Positions 8,449-20,699 of a stretch of DNA of 64,000 nt are shown piece after piece. Within the stretch, counting starts at the first letter, position 1; every line of letters starts with the position of its first letter. Under the pieces are notes generated by a model. The model was not told where the DNA came from. It ran no database searches and worked only from the letters and a program-made list of their open reading frames with translations. The DNA lies in assembly GCF_014647875.1 (NCBI RefSeq), contig NZ_BMQA01000002.1:124001-188000 (forward strand). Reading direction: 5' to 3'. Origin of the DNA: Streptomyces brasiliensis (GTDB lineage: Bacteria; Actinomycetota; Actinomycetes; Streptomycetales; Streptomycetaceae). A program made the translations under genes and the position numbers.

Positions 8449-9678
8449 GTGAGCAGCGACCCGTGGGGCCGCGTCGACGAGACGGGGACCGTGTACGTGC
8501 GTACGGCCGACGGCGAGCAGGTCGTCGGTTCCTGGCAGGCCGGCTCGCCCGACGAGGCGTTGGCCTACTTCGAGCGCAAGTACGAGGGCCTGGTTGTCGA
8601 GATCGGCCTCCTCGAAAAGCGAGTACAGACCACCGATCTGTCGGCGAAGGACGCCCAGACCGCCATCGACCACCTGCGGCAGCAGGTCGATGCGCACCAC
8701 GCGGTCGGTGACCTGGAGGCGCTGCGGTCCCGTCTCGACAAGCTCGTGGCGACCGTCGAGAGCCGTCGGGAGGAGCGCAAGCAGCAGCGTGCCAAGCAGT
8801 CCGACGAGGCCCGCAGGGCCAAGGAGGACCTGGTCGCCGAGGCCGAGCAGCTGGCGCAGTCCGACCAGTGGCGGGCGGCGGGTGAGCGGCTGCGCGCCCT
8901 GGTGGACACCTGGAAGGGGCTGCCGCGGCTCGACCGCAAGTCGGACGACGAGCTGTGGCACCGCTTCTCGCACGCCCGCTCGGCGTTCTCCAAGCGCCGC
9001 AAGGCTCACTTCGCGCAGCTCGACGCGCAGCGCGAGGAGGCCCGCAAGGCCAAGGAGAAGCTGGTCGCCGAGAGCGAGGCGCTGTCCGACTCGACGGACT
9101 GGGGTCCGACGGCGGCCCGTTACCGCGAGCTGATGACGGAGTGGAAGGCCGTGGGCCGCGCCCAGCGCGAGTACGAGGACGACCTGTGGAACCGCTTCCG
9201 CGGCGCCCAGGACGTCTTCTTCGCCGCCCGCAGCTCGGTCTTCGCGGAGCGGGACGCGGAGCAGTCGGAGAACCTGAAGCTGAAGGAGGAGCTGGCCGAG
9301 GAGGCCGAGAAGCTCCTGCCGATCACGGACCTGAAGGGCGCCCGTGCCGCCTTCCGCTCGATCAACGAGCGCTGGGAGGCCATCGGCCATGTGCCGCGCG
9401 ACGCCCGTCCGAAGGTCGAGGGCCGGATGCACACGGTCGACCGGGCGCTCCAGGAGGCCGAGGAGACCGAGTGGCGCCGGACCAACCCGGAGGCGCGTGC
9501 GCGTGCCGAGGGTCTGACCGGCCAGCTCCAGGCCGCCGTGGACAAGCTGAAGGGCCAGATCGAGCAGGCACGCGCCCAGGGCAACTCGTCCAAGGCCGAC
9601 AAGCTGGAGAAGGAGCTGGAGGGCCGCCAGGCGCTCCTGGACCAGGCTCTGAAGGGTCTGCAGGAGTTCGGCGGCTAA
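8449..9678 (+). CDS. DUF349 domain-containing protein
   Basis: This 409-residue acidic cytoplasmic protein is predicted to be almost wholly helical, with at least three DUF349 repeats of about 75 residues. Each has the pattern W(K/R/E)..LP/GR...D.LW.RF..A...F (for example DTWKGLPRLDRKSDDELW, EWKAVGRAQREYEDDLW, ERWEAIGHVPRD). A coiled coil covers the last 70 residues. The function is not established. GTG at 8449 has GGAGGAGG 7 nt upstream and is followed by SSDPWGRVDETGTVYVRT, where conservation starts. It ends in a very long palindromic terminator shared with relA. Confidence 0.88.
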   Translation: MSSDPWGRVDETGTVYVRTADGEQVVGSWQAGSPDEALAYFERKYEGLVVEIGLLEKRVQTTDLSAKDAQTAIDHLRQQVDAHHAVGDLEALRSRLDKLVATVESRREERKQQRAKQSDEARRAKEDLVAEAEQLAQSDQWRAAGERLRALVDTWKGLPRLDRKSDDELWHRFSHARSAFSKRRKAHFAQLDAQREEARKAKEKLVAESEALSDSTDWGPTAARYRELMTEWKAVGRAQREYEDDLWNRFRGAQDVFFAARSSVFAERDAEQSENLKLKEELAEEAEKLLPITDLKGARAAFRSINERWEAIGHVPRDARPKVEGRMHTVDRALQEAEETEWRRTNPEARARAEGLTGQLQAAVDKLKGQIEQARAQGNSSKADKLEKELEGRQALLDQALKGLQEFGG

Positions 9679-9687
9679 TACCCTTCC

Positions 9688-9738
9688 GGACACGCGAGAG
9701 GGCCCCGTACGGTCACGTACGGGGCCCTCTCGCGTGTC

Positions 9739-9739
<1 letters not shown>
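9688..9739. terminator. Perfect 24-bp palindromic bidirectional terminator between the DUF349 gene and relA
   Basis: GGACACGCGAGAGGGCCCCG continues into TACG, then loop GTCA and the exact complement. The last bases overlap the relA stop codon. Both convergent genes end here. Confidence 0.85.
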
Positions 9740-12255
<2,516 letters not shown>

Positions 12256-12468
12256 GAGGGCTCCTCGTGCACGATCCGGGTCCCCCGGTCAGGCTCCGGA
12301 AACCCCATGGTAGCGATCCTGGGCCTGGACATCGCCTGCAGGCCGATCCGTGGACCGTCTACGAGATGAACACGAGGGGCTGCCAGAGGATTCCGGGAAG
12401 CTTGCGGCCGGGTGTCCTGCGGGTGGCCTACGGCTTCGCGTCGTGCTGTCGCCGGAGCCGCTCGTACG

Positions 12469-12507
12469 CGAGAACGGCCGCCCCCGTGGTGGGAGCGGCC
12501 GTTCTCG
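12469..12507 (-). terminator. Terminator after apt
   Basis: CGAGAACGGCCGC pairs perfectly with GCGGCCGTTCTCG across a 13-nt loop, 10 nt past the apt stop. It closes the secDF-apt transcript and separates it from relA. The other bases of the 261-bp gap (12256-12516) presumably hold the relA promoter; I recognise no clear -35/-10 pair. Confidence 0.8.
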
Positions 12508-12516
12508 TCGGGTCGG

Positions 12517-13056
12517 TCAGACCTGGAGGAGGGCCTCCAGTGGGGCGCCGTTCAGGGCGGGCTCCAGGCGGGAGCGGCCGGCCAGGAAGCCCAGTTCCAT
12601 CAGGACGGCGAGGCCCGAGACCTCGGCGCCCGCCCGCTGGATGAGCTGGACGGCGGCCTCGGCCGTACCGCCCGTGGCCAGGACGTCGTCCACGATCAGC
12701 ACGCGGTCGGCGGACGTCAGGTCCTCGGCGTGCACCTCGATCTCCGCCGAGCCGTACTCCAGCTCGTAGGCCTGGCGCAGGGTGGCTCCGGGGAGCTTGC
12801 CCGCCTTGCGTACGGGGATGAAGCCGAGGCCCGCGCGGACGGCGACCGGGGCGCCCAGGATGAAGCCCCGCGCCTCCAGTCCGACGATCTTGGTCGCGCC
12901 GGTGTTCTGGGCGATCTCGGCCAGCGCGTCCGTGAGCGCGGTGAACGCCGCCGGGTCCGCCAGGAGCGGGGTGATGTCCTTGAACATCACGCCCTGCTCC
13001 GGGTAGTCGGCCACGTCCCGGATCCGGCTGAGCAGCAGGTCCTCGATGTTGGTCAT
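12517..13056 (-). CDS. apt: Adenine phosphoribosyltransferase
   Basis: This 179-residue enzyme makes AMP from adenine and PRPP in purine salvage. It has the family opener IRDVADYPEQGVMFKDITPLL, the GLEARGFILGAPVA segment and the PRPP-binding loop VLIVDDVLATGGTA. Its ATG overlaps the secF stop (ATGA), so it is translationally coupled to secF. The neighbourhood of secDF, apt and relA is conserved in actinobacteria. Confidence 0.96.
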   Translation of the reverse strand: MTNIEDLLLSRIRDVADYPEQGVMFKDITPLLADPAAFTALTDALAEIAQNTGATKIVGLEARGFILGAPVAVRAGLGFIPVRKAGKLPGATLRQAYELEYGSAEIEVHAEDLTSADRVLIVDDVLATGGTAEAAVQLIQRAGAEVSGLAVLMELGFLAGRSRLEPALNGAPLEALLQV

Positions 13057-14159
13057 TGGCGCTTCCCCGAGGGTCGGCCACGGCCCCGGCCACGGGACGC
13101 GGGCTGGTTGCGCGGACCCACGACGGCGGCCGCCGCGTCCTCCGGCTCACCGGCGGCGACGGACCGGCTGCCGACCAGCTCGTCCTCCGCCGCGGCCTGG
13201 GCCCGCTTGGCCAGGACGCGCTTCTTCAGGGCCTTCATCTGCGGCTCGCGCTCCTTGAGGTCGGCGACGAGCGGCGTGGCGATGAAGATCGAGGAGTACG
13301 CACCGGCCGCGAGGCCGACGAACAGCGACAGCGAGATGTCGTTCAGCGTGCCCGCGCCGAGGAAGCCGCCACCGATGAACAGCAGGCCCGCGACCGGCAG
13401 CAGTGCGACCACGGTGGTGTTGATGGAGCGGACCAGTGTGCCGTTGATCGACTGGTTGGCGATGTCGCTGTAGGTGAGGCGGGTCTGTCTGGTGATGTCC
13501 TTCGTCTGCTCCTTGAGGCTGTCGAAGACGACGACCGTGTCGTAGAGCGAGTAACCGAGGATCGTCAGCAGACCGATGATCGTGCCTGGCGTGACCTCGA
13601 AGCCGACCAGCGCGTAGATACCGGTCGTGATGGTGATGTCGTGGATCAGGGCGACGAGCGCCGCGACGGCCATGCGCCATTCGAACGCGATCGCCAGGTA
13701 GATCACCACGAGCACCATGAAGATGCCCAGGCCCTCCCAGGCCTTGTTGGCGATCTGCTCACCCCAGCTGGGGCCGACCAGGTCCGCGTTGATCGCCTCC
13801 GGGTTGAGATTGAGGTCCTTGGCGAGCTCCGCCTTGGTGGCGTCGGACTTCCCGGTGTCCATGCCGGCGATCTGGATGCGCAGACCGCCCGTGCCGAGCT
13901 TCTGGACGACCGCTTCGTGCCCGGCGGCCTGTGAGGCGTACTCCTCGGCCTGGGCGACGGAGACGCTCGTCTTCGGGGTGGTGAAGACGGCGCCGCCCTG
14001 GAAGTCGATGCCCATGTTCAGGCCGCGCACCGCCAGGCCGACGATGGCCGTGATGGTGATCAGGATCGAGATGCCGTACCAGATCTTGCGCTTGCCGACG
14101 AAGTCGTAGCTGATCTCGCCGTGATGCAGTCGAGCGCCGAGGTTGCCGAGTTTCGACAT
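13053..14159 (-). CDS. secF: Protein translocase subunit SecF
   Basis: This 368-residue partner of SecD helps pull preproteins through SecYEG using the proton gradient. Six transmembrane helices are visible: one after residue 25, then a periplasmic domain beginning MGIDFQGGAVF, then five from about residue 160. Typical motifs are GIDFQGG, ALVALIHDITITTGIYAL, LTILGYSLYDTVVVFD and RSINTTVVALLPV. The C-terminus is a long charged tail rich in Ala, Arg and Gly. Its start is only 3 nt beyond the secD stop. Confidence 0.95.
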   Translation of the reverse strand: MSKLGNLGARLHHGEISYDFVGKRKIWYGISILITITAIVGLAVRGLNMGIDFQGGAVFTTPKTSVSVAQAEEYASQAAGHEAVVQKLGTGGLRIQIAGMDTGKSDATKAELAKDLNLNPEAINADLVGPSWGEQIANKAWEGLGIFMVLVVIYLAIAFEWRMAVAALVALIHDITITTGIYALVGFEVTPGTIIGLLTILGYSLYDTVVVFDSLKEQTKDITRQTRLTYSDIANQSINGTLVRSINTTVVALLPVAGLLFIGGGFLGAGTLNDISLSLFVGLAAGAYSSIFIATPLVADLKEREPQMKALKKRVLAKRAQAAAEDELVGSRSVAAGEPEDAAAAVVGPRNQPASRGRGRGRPSGKRQ

Positions 14160-14162
14160 CGC

Positions 14163-15938
14163 TCATGCCTCCTTCGGGTCGACGGAACCGGCGGCGGGAC
14201 CGGCGGGACGGCGGGTGCGGCGCAGCGGCGGCTTGGCACCCAGGCTCTTCGGGTCGAGGCCGGACCACTTGTGGCCCTGCGCGAAGAACTTCCTGCGGGC
14301 GAGGATCGTCATGAGCGGCTTGGTGAAGAAGAAGACGACGACCACGTCGAGCACGGTGGTCAGGCCGAGCGTGAAGGCGAAGCCCTGCACCTTGCCGACG
14401 GTGACGATGAACAGCACCGCGGCGGCGAGGAACGACACGAAGTCGGAGACCAGGATGGTGCGCCGGGCGCGTGGCCAGGCCCGCTCGACGGCGGGGCGCA
14501 GCGAGCGGCCCTGGCGGATCTCGTCCCTGATGCGTTCGAAGAACACGATGAACGAGTCCGCTGTGATACCGATCGCGACGATGGCACCACAGACCGCGGG
14601 CAGGTTGAGCGCGAAGCCGATGGCCGGGCCGAGCAGGGACATGAGCACGTAGGTCAGGATCGCGGAGGTGACCAGGGAGGCCATCGCGACGAGCGAGAGA
14701 CCACGGTAGTAGATCACGAGGTAGACCACGACCAGGGCGAGGCCGATGGCGCCGGCGAGCAGACCGGCGTGCAGCTGCTCACCGCCGAGCGCGGCGGTCA
14801 CCGTGGTCACGCTCTGCTCCTTGAAGGAGAGCGGGAGCGCACCGTACGACAGGACGTTGGCGAGGCTCTGGGCCTCCTCCTGCGTGAAGCTTCCGGAGAT
14901 CTCCGCCTGGCCGCCGGTGATGGACTGGCTGACGTACGGGCTGGAGACGACCTCGCCGTCGAGGACGATGCCGAACTCGTTCTGCGGCTGCTGCTTCTGG
15001 GCGAGCTGGCCGGTGATGTCGGCGAACTTCTTCGCTCCGCTGGAGGTGAAGTTCATCTGGACCTGCCAGCCGGCGGCGGTCTGCGTGTCGTAGACCGCCT
15101 GGGCCTTCTTGACCTCGGTGCCGTCCACGGCGGACGGGCCGAGCAGGTACTTGTACCAGACCTTGTTGATCTGGCCGCAGGCCACGGTGGGCTCGCCGGG
15201 CTTGGCGTTCTGGCCGGCGGTGGCGCGCTCCGACGCCTTGGCGCAGTTCAGCTTGGTGTACGCGGCCTGGAGTGCGGCGGTCCCGCCGTCGGTGCCGTCA
15301 CTCGCCGGGGCCGAGGGGGTGGCCGAGGCCGAGGTGCTGGGGGTCGCGGAGGGCGACGGGTTGGAGTCGGCCTTCAGCGCGTCGGTGACGGCACGGCCCT
15401 GGGTGGTGGCGGAGGCCGAAGGGGACGCGGAGGAGGACGACGCCTTCTCACCGGAGGCCGTCGGGCTGCCGGAGGGGCTCGGCGAGCCACTCGGGCTGGA
15501 CGTCGGGCTCGGCGAGGGGCTCTGCCCGGCCGGGGTGCTGGGCTCACTGGCCAGGACCGGTCGGAAGTACAGCTTCGCGGTGGTGCCGACCTGCTGGCGG
15601 GCCTCTTCGGAGTTGGTGCCCTTGGGGATGTTGACGATGATGTTGCTCGTCCCCTGGGTCTGCACCTCCGCCTCGGAGACACCCAGGCCGTTGACACGGC
15701 GGTTCATGATGTCGACCGCGGTGTCCATGTTGGCCTTGTTGATCGCGGACCCTTGGTCGGCCTTCGCCTGGAGCGTGATGCTCGTGCCGCCGGCAAGGTC
15801 GATGCCGAGACGCGGGGTGGTGTGCCCGGAGGCGAACATACCCCCGGTGAGCGCCACGATGGCGATCAGGATGAAGGCCAGCGAGCGCCCTGGCTTGCTC
15901 TGGGCGCTCGCGCTTCGGCCCCTCTTAGGTGCAGCCAC
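14163..15938 (-). CDS. secD: Protein translocase subunit SecD
   Basis: This 591-residue RND-type accessory protein of the Sec translocon has TM1 at about residues 20-38, then LGIDLAGGTSITLQAK. A large external domain contains an inserted Ser/Pro/Ala-rich low-complexity stretch (about residues 125-215). Five more helices follow from about residue 390. SecD signatures are visible: EFGIVLDGEVVSSPYV, GGQAEISGSF, CGAIVAIGITADSFIVFFE and GFAFTLGLTTVLDVVVVFFF. The GTG start has GGGAG 9 nt upstream. It lies between yajC and secF in the usual order. Confidence 0.95.
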   Translation of the reverse strand: MAAPKRGRSASAQSKPGRSLAFILIAIVALTGGMFASGHTTPRLGIDLAGGTSITLQAKADQGSAINKANMDTAVDIMNRRVNGLGVSEAEVQTQGTSNIIVNIPKGTNSEEARQQVGTTAKLYFRPVLASEPSTPAGQSPSPSPTSSPSGSPSPSGSPTASGEKASSSSASPSASATTQGRAVTDALKADSNPSPSATPSTSASATPSAPASDGTDGGTAALQAAYTKLNCAKASERATAGQNAKPGEPTVACGQINKVWYKYLLGPSAVDGTEVKKAQAVYDTQTAAGWQVQMNFTSSGAKKFADITGQLAQKQQPQNEFGIVLDGEVVSSPYVSQSITGGQAEISGSFTQEEAQSLANVLSYGALPLSFKEQSVTTVTAALGGEQLHAGLLAGAIGLALVVVYLVIYYRGLSLVAMASLVTSAILTYVLMSLLGPAIGFALNLPAVCGAIVAIGITADSFIVFFERIRDEIRQGRSLRPAVERAWPRARRTILVSDFVSFLAAAVLFIVTVGKVQGFAFTLGLTTVLDVVVVFFFTKPLMTILARRKFFAQGHKWSGLDPKSLGAKPPLRRTRRPAGPAAGSVDPKEA

Positions 15939-16079
15939 CTTCTCGTACTCCCTCTCGGGCCGGCCGGCGCCGGGTCGGCGTGGTCGGCCATGGCATGGTG
16001 TCGGGATCCCGTGCGGGAAACAGACGCGCCCGGGGTGCGCACAGCGCGATCGTGTCGCGCCGCGCTCCCCGGGACGTGA

Positions 16080-16571
16080 CTACTTCGCGTCGGAGTCGCC
16101 CTCGGTCTTCTTCGGCTCTTCGTCCGACGCGGCGTCAGCAGTCTCGGCCTTGTCGGCCGGCTCCTCGGCGGCATCCTTCTTCCCGAGGTCGACGGCATGC
16201 TCGCCGGAGGCGGCGGCAGCGTCGGCGGGCTCGTCGGTGAGGGAGGAGGCGTCGTCCGGGACGTCGACGTCGGACTTCAGGTCGTGCTCGATGCCGTGGA
16301 CGATGCGGTTGTACTCGTCGTCACTGAGCACCGCACCGATCGCGTTCTTCGCGAAGAGGAGATCGACGCCCGGGCCGGCGTCGAGGAGGACCGTGTCCTC
16401 GCTGACCTCCTTGACCGTCGCGTACATCCCCCCGATCGTGCGGACGCCCGAACCGGGCTGCAATTCGTTCCGCATGGCGGCGGCCTGCTGCTGCCTCTTC
16501 TTGCCCGAGCGCGCCATCAGATAAAAGGCCGCGATCAGCACGATGAGCGGGAGAAGGGTCAAGGTATTCAC
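16080..16571 (-). CDS. yajC: Preprotein translocase subunit YajC
   Basis: This 163-residue single-span protein associates with SecDF. One N-terminal transmembrane helix (LLPLIVLIAAFYLMARS) is followed by basic residues KKRQQQAA. The YajC core then reads GSGVRTIGGMYATVKEV and VLLDAGPGVDLLFAKNAIG. The last 70 residues are an acidic, disordered Ala/Glu/Asp/Lys tail. GTG at 16571 was chosen because the hydrophobic helix begins right after it; in-frame extension upstream is Arg/Pro-rich. AAGGA lies about 11 nt upstream. Confidence 0.93.
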   Translation of the reverse strand: MNTLTLLPLIVLIAAFYLMARSGKKRQQQAAAMRNELQPGSGVRTIGGMYATVKEVSEDTVLLDAGPGVDLLFAKNAIGAVLSDDEYNRIVHGIEHDLKSDVDVPDDASSLTDEPADAAAASGEHAVDLGKKDAAEEPADKAETADAASDEEPKKTEGDSDAK

Positions 16572-16745
16572 GGGACGGAATTTCCTTCGCGCGACCGCGG
16601 CGGACAGCGGCCTGGGGGATGGGGGATGGGGGTGTGTACGGCGCCACCGATGAGGGCGGCATCGGCGGAGTCTAAGCGAGTCCGCGCACATGGAACAACG
16701 CTCAGCATGGCACCTGGGTTCCTGACGCCGCCAATACGCTCGCCG

Positions 16746-17816
16746 TCACGTCCCGAACAGGTCCCCTTGTCCGTTTCCTGCAGCGGCCGAACGGGGCGGG
16801 GTGAGGCCGAGGTGGACCCAGGCGGCGGGGGTGGCGACCCGGCCGCGCGGGGTGCGGGCGAGCAGGCCCTCCCGGACGAGGAAGGGCTCGGCGACCTCCT
16901 CGACGGTCTCGCGCTCCTCGCTCACGGCCACCGCGAGCGTCGACAGGCCCACCGGTCCGCCGCCGAACAGCTTGAGCAGGGCCTCCAGGACGGCGCGGTC
17001 GAGGCGGTCGAGGCCGCGGGCGTCGACCTCGTACACGGCGAGGGCCGCCGCGGCGATGTCCCGGGTGATCACGCCGTCGGCCTTGACCTGCGCGTAGTCG
17101 CGCACGCGGCGCAGGAGGCGGTTGGCGATGCGGGGCGTGCCGCGGGAACGGCCGGCGATCTCGGCGGCGCCGTCGGCCTCGACCTCGACGTCCAGCAGGT
17201 TCGCCGAGCGGTGGACGACGCGCTCCAGTTCGGTGGGCTCGTAGAACTCCATGTGCGCGGTGAAGCCGAAGCGGTCGCGCAGCGGGGGCGGCAGCAGGCC
17301 CGCGCGCGTGGTGGCGCCGACCAGGGTGAACGGGGGCAACTCGAGAGGGATGGCAGTGGCGCCGGGGCCCTTGCCGACGATGACGTCGACGCGGAAGTCC
17401 TCCATCGCCATGTAGAGCATCTCCTCGGCGGGCCGGGACATGCGGTGGATCTCGTCGAGGAAGAGCACCTCGCCCTCCTGCAAAGAGGAGAGGATCGCGG
17501 CGAGGTCACCGGCGTGCTGGATGGCGGGGCCGCTGGTGATGCGGATCGGAGCGCCCATCTCGGCGGCGATGATCATCGAGAGGGTGGTCTTGCCCAGGCC
17601 GGGGGCGCCGGAGAGCAGCACGTGGTCGGCGGTGGCGCCACGCGCGCGCGCGGCGCGCAGCACGAGGTCGAGCTGCTCGCGGACCTTCTCCTGGCCGATG
17701 AACTCGCCCAGGTCCTTGGGGCGCAGGGCGGCCTCGACGGCCTGGTCCTCACGGTCGGCGGACGCACCGACGAGCCGCTCGGCGGCGGAGGCGTCGGTCG
17801 TGTCGTCCCAGTTCAC
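16746..17816 (-). CDS. ruvB: Holliday junction branch migration DNA helicase RuvB
   Basis: This 356-residue AAA+ motor drives branch migration with RuvA. Motifs are Walker [12 protein letters not shown], Walker [10 protein letters not shown], sensor 1 LVGATTRAG, the arginine-finger segment LRDRFGF, and the C-terminal winged helix ([23 protein letters not shown]). The GTG start ([10 protein letters not shown]) has GGAG 7 nt upstream; the longer open frame upstream is not conserved in character. It is third in the ruvC-ruvA-ruvB order. Confidence 0.96.
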   Translation of the reverse strand: MNWDDTTDASAAERLVGASADREDQAVEAALRPKDLGEFIGQEKVREQLDLVLRAARARGATADHVLLSGAPGLGKTTLSMIIAAEMGAPIRITSGPAIQHAGDLAAILSSLQEGEVLFLDEIHRMSRPAEEMLYMAMEDFRVDVIVGKGPGATAIPLELPPFTLVGATTRAGLLPPPLRDRFGFTAHMEFYEPTELERVVHRSANLLDVEVEADGAAEIAGRSRGTPRIANRLLRRVRDYAQVKADGVITRDIAAAALAVYEVDARGLDRLDRAVLEALLKLFGGGPVGLSTLAVAVSEERETVEEVAEPFLVREGLLARTPRGRVATPAAWVHLGLTPPRSAAAGNGQGDLFGT

Positions 17817-17978
17817 TGTGGTTCTCCTAGCTGGGTGTGCCGGGGAGGGTCGGCCGGCCGGGGTTCCGGCCCGCGGACGGAGGCCGCTCTTGGCTGCCGC
17901 GTCCCCGGGAGAACCGGGGAACACAGCATGGAGTGTGCCTCGGGTCTCGCGGGGTCGTCGGCGGGCGCGGGCCGTCGT

Positions 17979-18584
17979 TCAGCGGGCTCTGTTGAGGGTC
18001 TGCAGCGCCGCCTTCAGCAACTGGCCGACCTGCGGCGTGCCCTCGGCGGCCTCGGCCTGCGGTGCCACGGCGGATACGGCCTCGTCGGCCTCCCGGGTCG
18101 CGTACCCGAGGCCGATGAGGGCGGCGTGCAGCTGGTCGCGCCAGCCGCTCGAGACGGGTGCGCCGACCGCCGGGGCGCCGATCGGCTCGCCGAGGCGGTC
18201 CTTCAGCTCCAGGAGCAGCTTCTGAGCGCCCTTCTTACCGATGCCGGGGACGGCGGTGAGAGCCTTCTCGTCGCCGGTCGCCACGGCACGGCGCAGGGCG
18301 TCCGGGGAGTGCACGGCGAGCATGGCCTGGGCGAGGCGCGGGCCAACCCCGCTGGCGGTCTGGAGCAGTTCGAAGACCTGGCGCTCGTCGTCGTCCGTGA
18401 AGCCGTACAGGGTCAGCGAGTCCTCACGTACGACGAGGGAGGTGGCGAGCTTCGTCTGCTGCCCCATGCGCAGCCCGGACAGAGTGTTCGGCGTGCACTG
18501 GACGGCGATGCCGATGCCGCCCACCTCGACCACCGCGGAGTCGGGGGCGAGGGCGGCGACCGGTCCGCTCACGAAGGCGATCAT
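17979..18584 (-). CDS. ruvA: Holliday junction branch migration protein RuvA
   Basis: This 201-residue junction-binding protein has an OB domain at residues 1-62 ([22 protein letters not shown]), two helix-hairpin-helix motifs ([17 protein letters not shown] and [16 protein letters not shown]) and the C-terminal domain III that contacts RuvB (from about residue 150). The ATG overlaps the ruvC stop by 4 nt. The gap to ruvB is 162 bp, longer than the other junctions in this cluster. Confidence 0.96.
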   Translation of the reverse strand: MIAFVSGPVAALAPDSAVVEVGGIGIAVQCTPNTLSGLRMGQQTKLATSLVVREDSLTLYGFTDDDERQVFELLQTASGVGPRLAQAMLAVHSPDALRRAVATGDEKALTAVPGIGKKGAQKLLLELKDRLGEPIGAPAVGAPVSSGWRDQLHAALIGLGYATREADEAVSAVAPQAEAAEGTPQVGQLLKAALQTLNRAR

Positions 18585-19111
18585 CCCGTACGGCCTTTCG
18601 TTGTGTGCAGGGCGACGGCCTGCTGGAGTCGGTTCTGCGCGGGGGCGCGCCAGATGTGGCAGATGGCGAGCGCGAGGGCGTCGGCGGCGTCGGCGGGCTT
18701 CGGAGGCGCGTCGAGCCGCAGCAGCCGGGTGACCATGGCGCCGACCTGAGCCTTGTCGGCGCGGCCGCTGCCCGTGACGGAGGCCTTGACCTCGCTGGGC
18801 GTGTGCAGGGCGACCGGAATGCCACGGCGGGCGGCGCACAGCATGGCGACGGCGCTGGCCTGGGCCGTGCCCATCACCGTGCGCACGTTGTGCTGGCTGA
18901 ACACCCGCTCCACGGCGACGAGTTCGGGCCGGTGCTCGTCCAGCCAGGCTTCGACGCCCTGCTCGATCGCGACGAGGCGGTGGCTCAACTCGGCGTCCAC
19001 GGGCGTGCGGACGACACCGACGCCGAGCAGGGTCAGCGGCCGGCCCGCGACCCCCTCGACCACCCCGACACCGCATCGGGTCAGCCCCGGGTCCACCCCC
19101 AGCACGCGCAC
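18581..19111 (-). CDS. ruvC: Crossover junction endodeoxyribonuclease RuvC
   Basis: This 176-residue resolvase cuts Holliday junctions. The RNase H-like acidic residues appear in [12 protein letters not shown] (Asp7), AVERVF (Glu), and [14 protein letters not shown] (two Asp). The substrate loop [15 protein letters not shown] is present. The GTG start gives VRVLGVDPG, placing the catalytic Asp at the usual position. It is the first gene of ruvCAB on the minus strand. Confidence 0.96.
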   Translation of the reverse strand: MRVLGVDPGLTRCGVGVVEGVAGRPLTLLGVGVVRTPVDAELSHRLVAIEQGVEAWLDEHRPELVAVERVFSQHNVRTVMGTAQASAVAMLCAARRGIPVALHTPSEVKASVTGSGRADKAQVGAMVTRLLRLDAPPKPADAADALALAICHIWRAPAQNRLQQAVALHTTKGRTG

Positions 19112-19196
19112 CCGCGCCCCTCCCTTCGATCTCCCCAGCCACCGCTGGGCGGTCCCCCCGGTTTCTGCAGGCTATCCGGTGCCACCGACAAAGCGA

Positions 19197-19225
19197 CGGG
19201 CCGACGGGTGTGTCCCGTCGGCCCG
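19197..19225 (-). terminator. Terminator after yebC
   Basis: CGGGCCGACGGG and its exact complement flank a 5-nt loop, TGTGT, 26 nt beyond the yebC stop. It separates yebC from ruvC. Confidence 0.8.
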
Positions 19226-19251
19226 TTGAGACCGTGCAGCCCGCGGCGGCG

Positions 19252-20004
19252 CTACGCGTCGACCTTCTCCATGATCTCGTCGCTGACGTCGAAGTTGGCG
19301 AAGACGTTCTGCACGTCGTCGCTGTCCTCGAGCGCGTCGATCAGCCTGAAGATCTTCTTGGCGCCCTCCTCGTCCAGCTCGACCTGGACGGACGGCACGA
19401 AGCTGGACTCGGCGGAGTCGTAGTCGATCCCGGCGTCCTGGAGGGCGGTGCGGACCGCGACCAGGTCGGTGGCCTCGCTGACCACCTCGAAGGACTCGCC
19501 GAGGTCGTTGACCTCCTCGGCGCCCGCGTCCAGGACGGCGCCGAGGACGTCGTCCTCGGTCAGCTCGCCCTTGGGGACGATGACGACGCCCTTGCGGCTG
19601 AACATGTACGACACCGAGCCGGGGTCGGCCATGTTGCCGCCGTTGCGGGTCATGGCGACGCGCACGTCGGAGGCGGCGCGGTTGCGGTTGTCGGTGAGGC
19701 ACTCGATGAGCACCGCGACACCGTTCGGGCCGTAGCCCTCGTACATGATCGTCTCGTAGTCGGCGCCGCCGGCCTCGAGCCCACCGCCGCGCTTGATCGC
19801 GGAGTCGATGTTCTTGTTCGGGACCGACTGCTTCTTGGCCTTCTGGACGGCGTCGTAGAGCGTCGGGTTGCCGTCGAGGTCCACGCCGCCCATACGCGCC
19901 GCGACCTCGATGTTCTTGATCAGCTTCGCGAAGAGCTTGCCGCGCTTGGCATCGATCACGGCCTTCTTGTGCTTCGTCGTGGCCCATTTAGAGTGGCCGG
20001 ACAT
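19252..20004 (-). CDS. YebC/PmpR family protein (TACO1 family)
   Basis: This 250-residue protein has the signature N-terminus [33 protein letters not shown] split into the family patterns SGHSKW and KRGK.F.KL. Also visible are [26 protein letters not shown] and [12 protein letters not shown]. The family was long annotated as transcriptional regulators; later work, as I recall, links it to translation of proline-rich stretches. It lies between pdxT and ruvC with its own terminator. Confidence 0.95.
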   Translation of the reverse strand: MSGHSKWATTKHKKAVIDAKRGKLFAKLIKNIEVAARMGGVDLDGNPTLYDAVQKAKKQSVPNKNIDSAIKRGGGLEAGGADYETIMYEGYGPNGVAVLIECLTDNRNRAASDVRVAMTRNGGNMADPGSVSYMFSRKGVVIVPKGELTEDDVLGAVLDAGAEEVNDLGESFEVVSEATDLVAVRTALQDAGIDYDSAESSFVPSVQVELDEEGAKKIFRLIDALEDSDDVQNVFANFDVSDEIMEKVDA

Positions 20005-20042
20005 CTGCCTGTCTCCTTCGCGTAACCCATCCTGTACGAACT

Positions 20043-20066
20043 CCCCCAGACACGAACGGCTGGGGG
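20043..20066 (-). terminator. Hairpin after pdxT
   Basis: CCCCCAG and CTGGGGG flank a 10-nt loop 15 nt past the pdxT stop. A similar C-tract/G-tract hairpin lies between metI and metQ, so it may belong to a dispersed hairpin family. Confidence 0.6.
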
Positions 20067-20080
20067 GACCCCCGGAGATC

Positions 20081-20686
20081 CTACAAGGACTCCGGTGCCC
20101 CGTTGGCGCGCACCATGTCGACGAACAGAGCGTGCACGCGGTGGTCGCCGGTCAGTTCCGGGTGGAACGACGTGGCGAGCGCGTTGCCCTGGCGTACGGC
20201 GACGATGTGGCCTTCGTGCTCGGCGAGTACCTCGGCCCCGGCCCCCACGGACTCGACCCAGGGGGCGCGGATGAAGACGCCCTCTACAGGATCGCCCGCG
20301 ACGCCCTTGACGTCGACCGCCGCCTCGAAGGACTCGTTCTGCCGTCCGAAGGCGTTGCGGCGCACGATCATGTCGATGCCGCCGATCGTCTCCTGACCCG
20401 AGCGCGGGTCGAGAATCTTGTCGGCGATCATGATCATGCCCGCGCAGGTGCCGTACACCGGCATGCCGTCGCGCACGCGCGCGCGGAGGGGTTCCATCAC
20501 TCCGAAGAGGACGGCCAGCTTGGAGATGGTCGTGGACTCGCCGCCGGGGACGACCAGGCCGTCGACCTCGGCGAGTTCCTCGGGGCGCCGCACCGGCCTG
20601 GCCACGGCGTCGGCCGCGGCCAGGGCGATGAGGTGCTCCCGTACGTCGCCCTGGAGGGCCAGGACGCCTATGACGGGGGTGTTCAT
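20081..20686 (-). CDS. pdxT: Pyridoxal 5'-phosphate synthase glutaminase subunit PdxT
   Basis: This 201-residue class I glutamine amidotransferase supplies ammonia to PdxS. It has [14 protein letters not shown] at the start, the oxyanion segment LVVPGGEST, the nucleophile Cys in VYGTCAGMI, and the catalytic His/Glu in [10 protein letters not shown]. It is 13 nt downstream of pdxS and certainly in the same operon. Confidence 0.96.
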   Translation of the reverse strand: MNTPVIGVLALQGDVREHLIALAAADAVARPVRRPEELAEVDGLVVPGGESTTISKLAVLFGVMEPLRARVRDGMPVYGTCAGMIMIADKILDPRSGQETIGGIDMIVRRNAFGRQNESFEAAVDVKGVAGDPVEGVFIRAPWVESVGAGAEVLAEHEGHIVAVRQGNALATSFHPELTGDHRVHALFVDMVRANGAPESL

Positions 20687-20699
20687 GTGTTCCGGTGCC

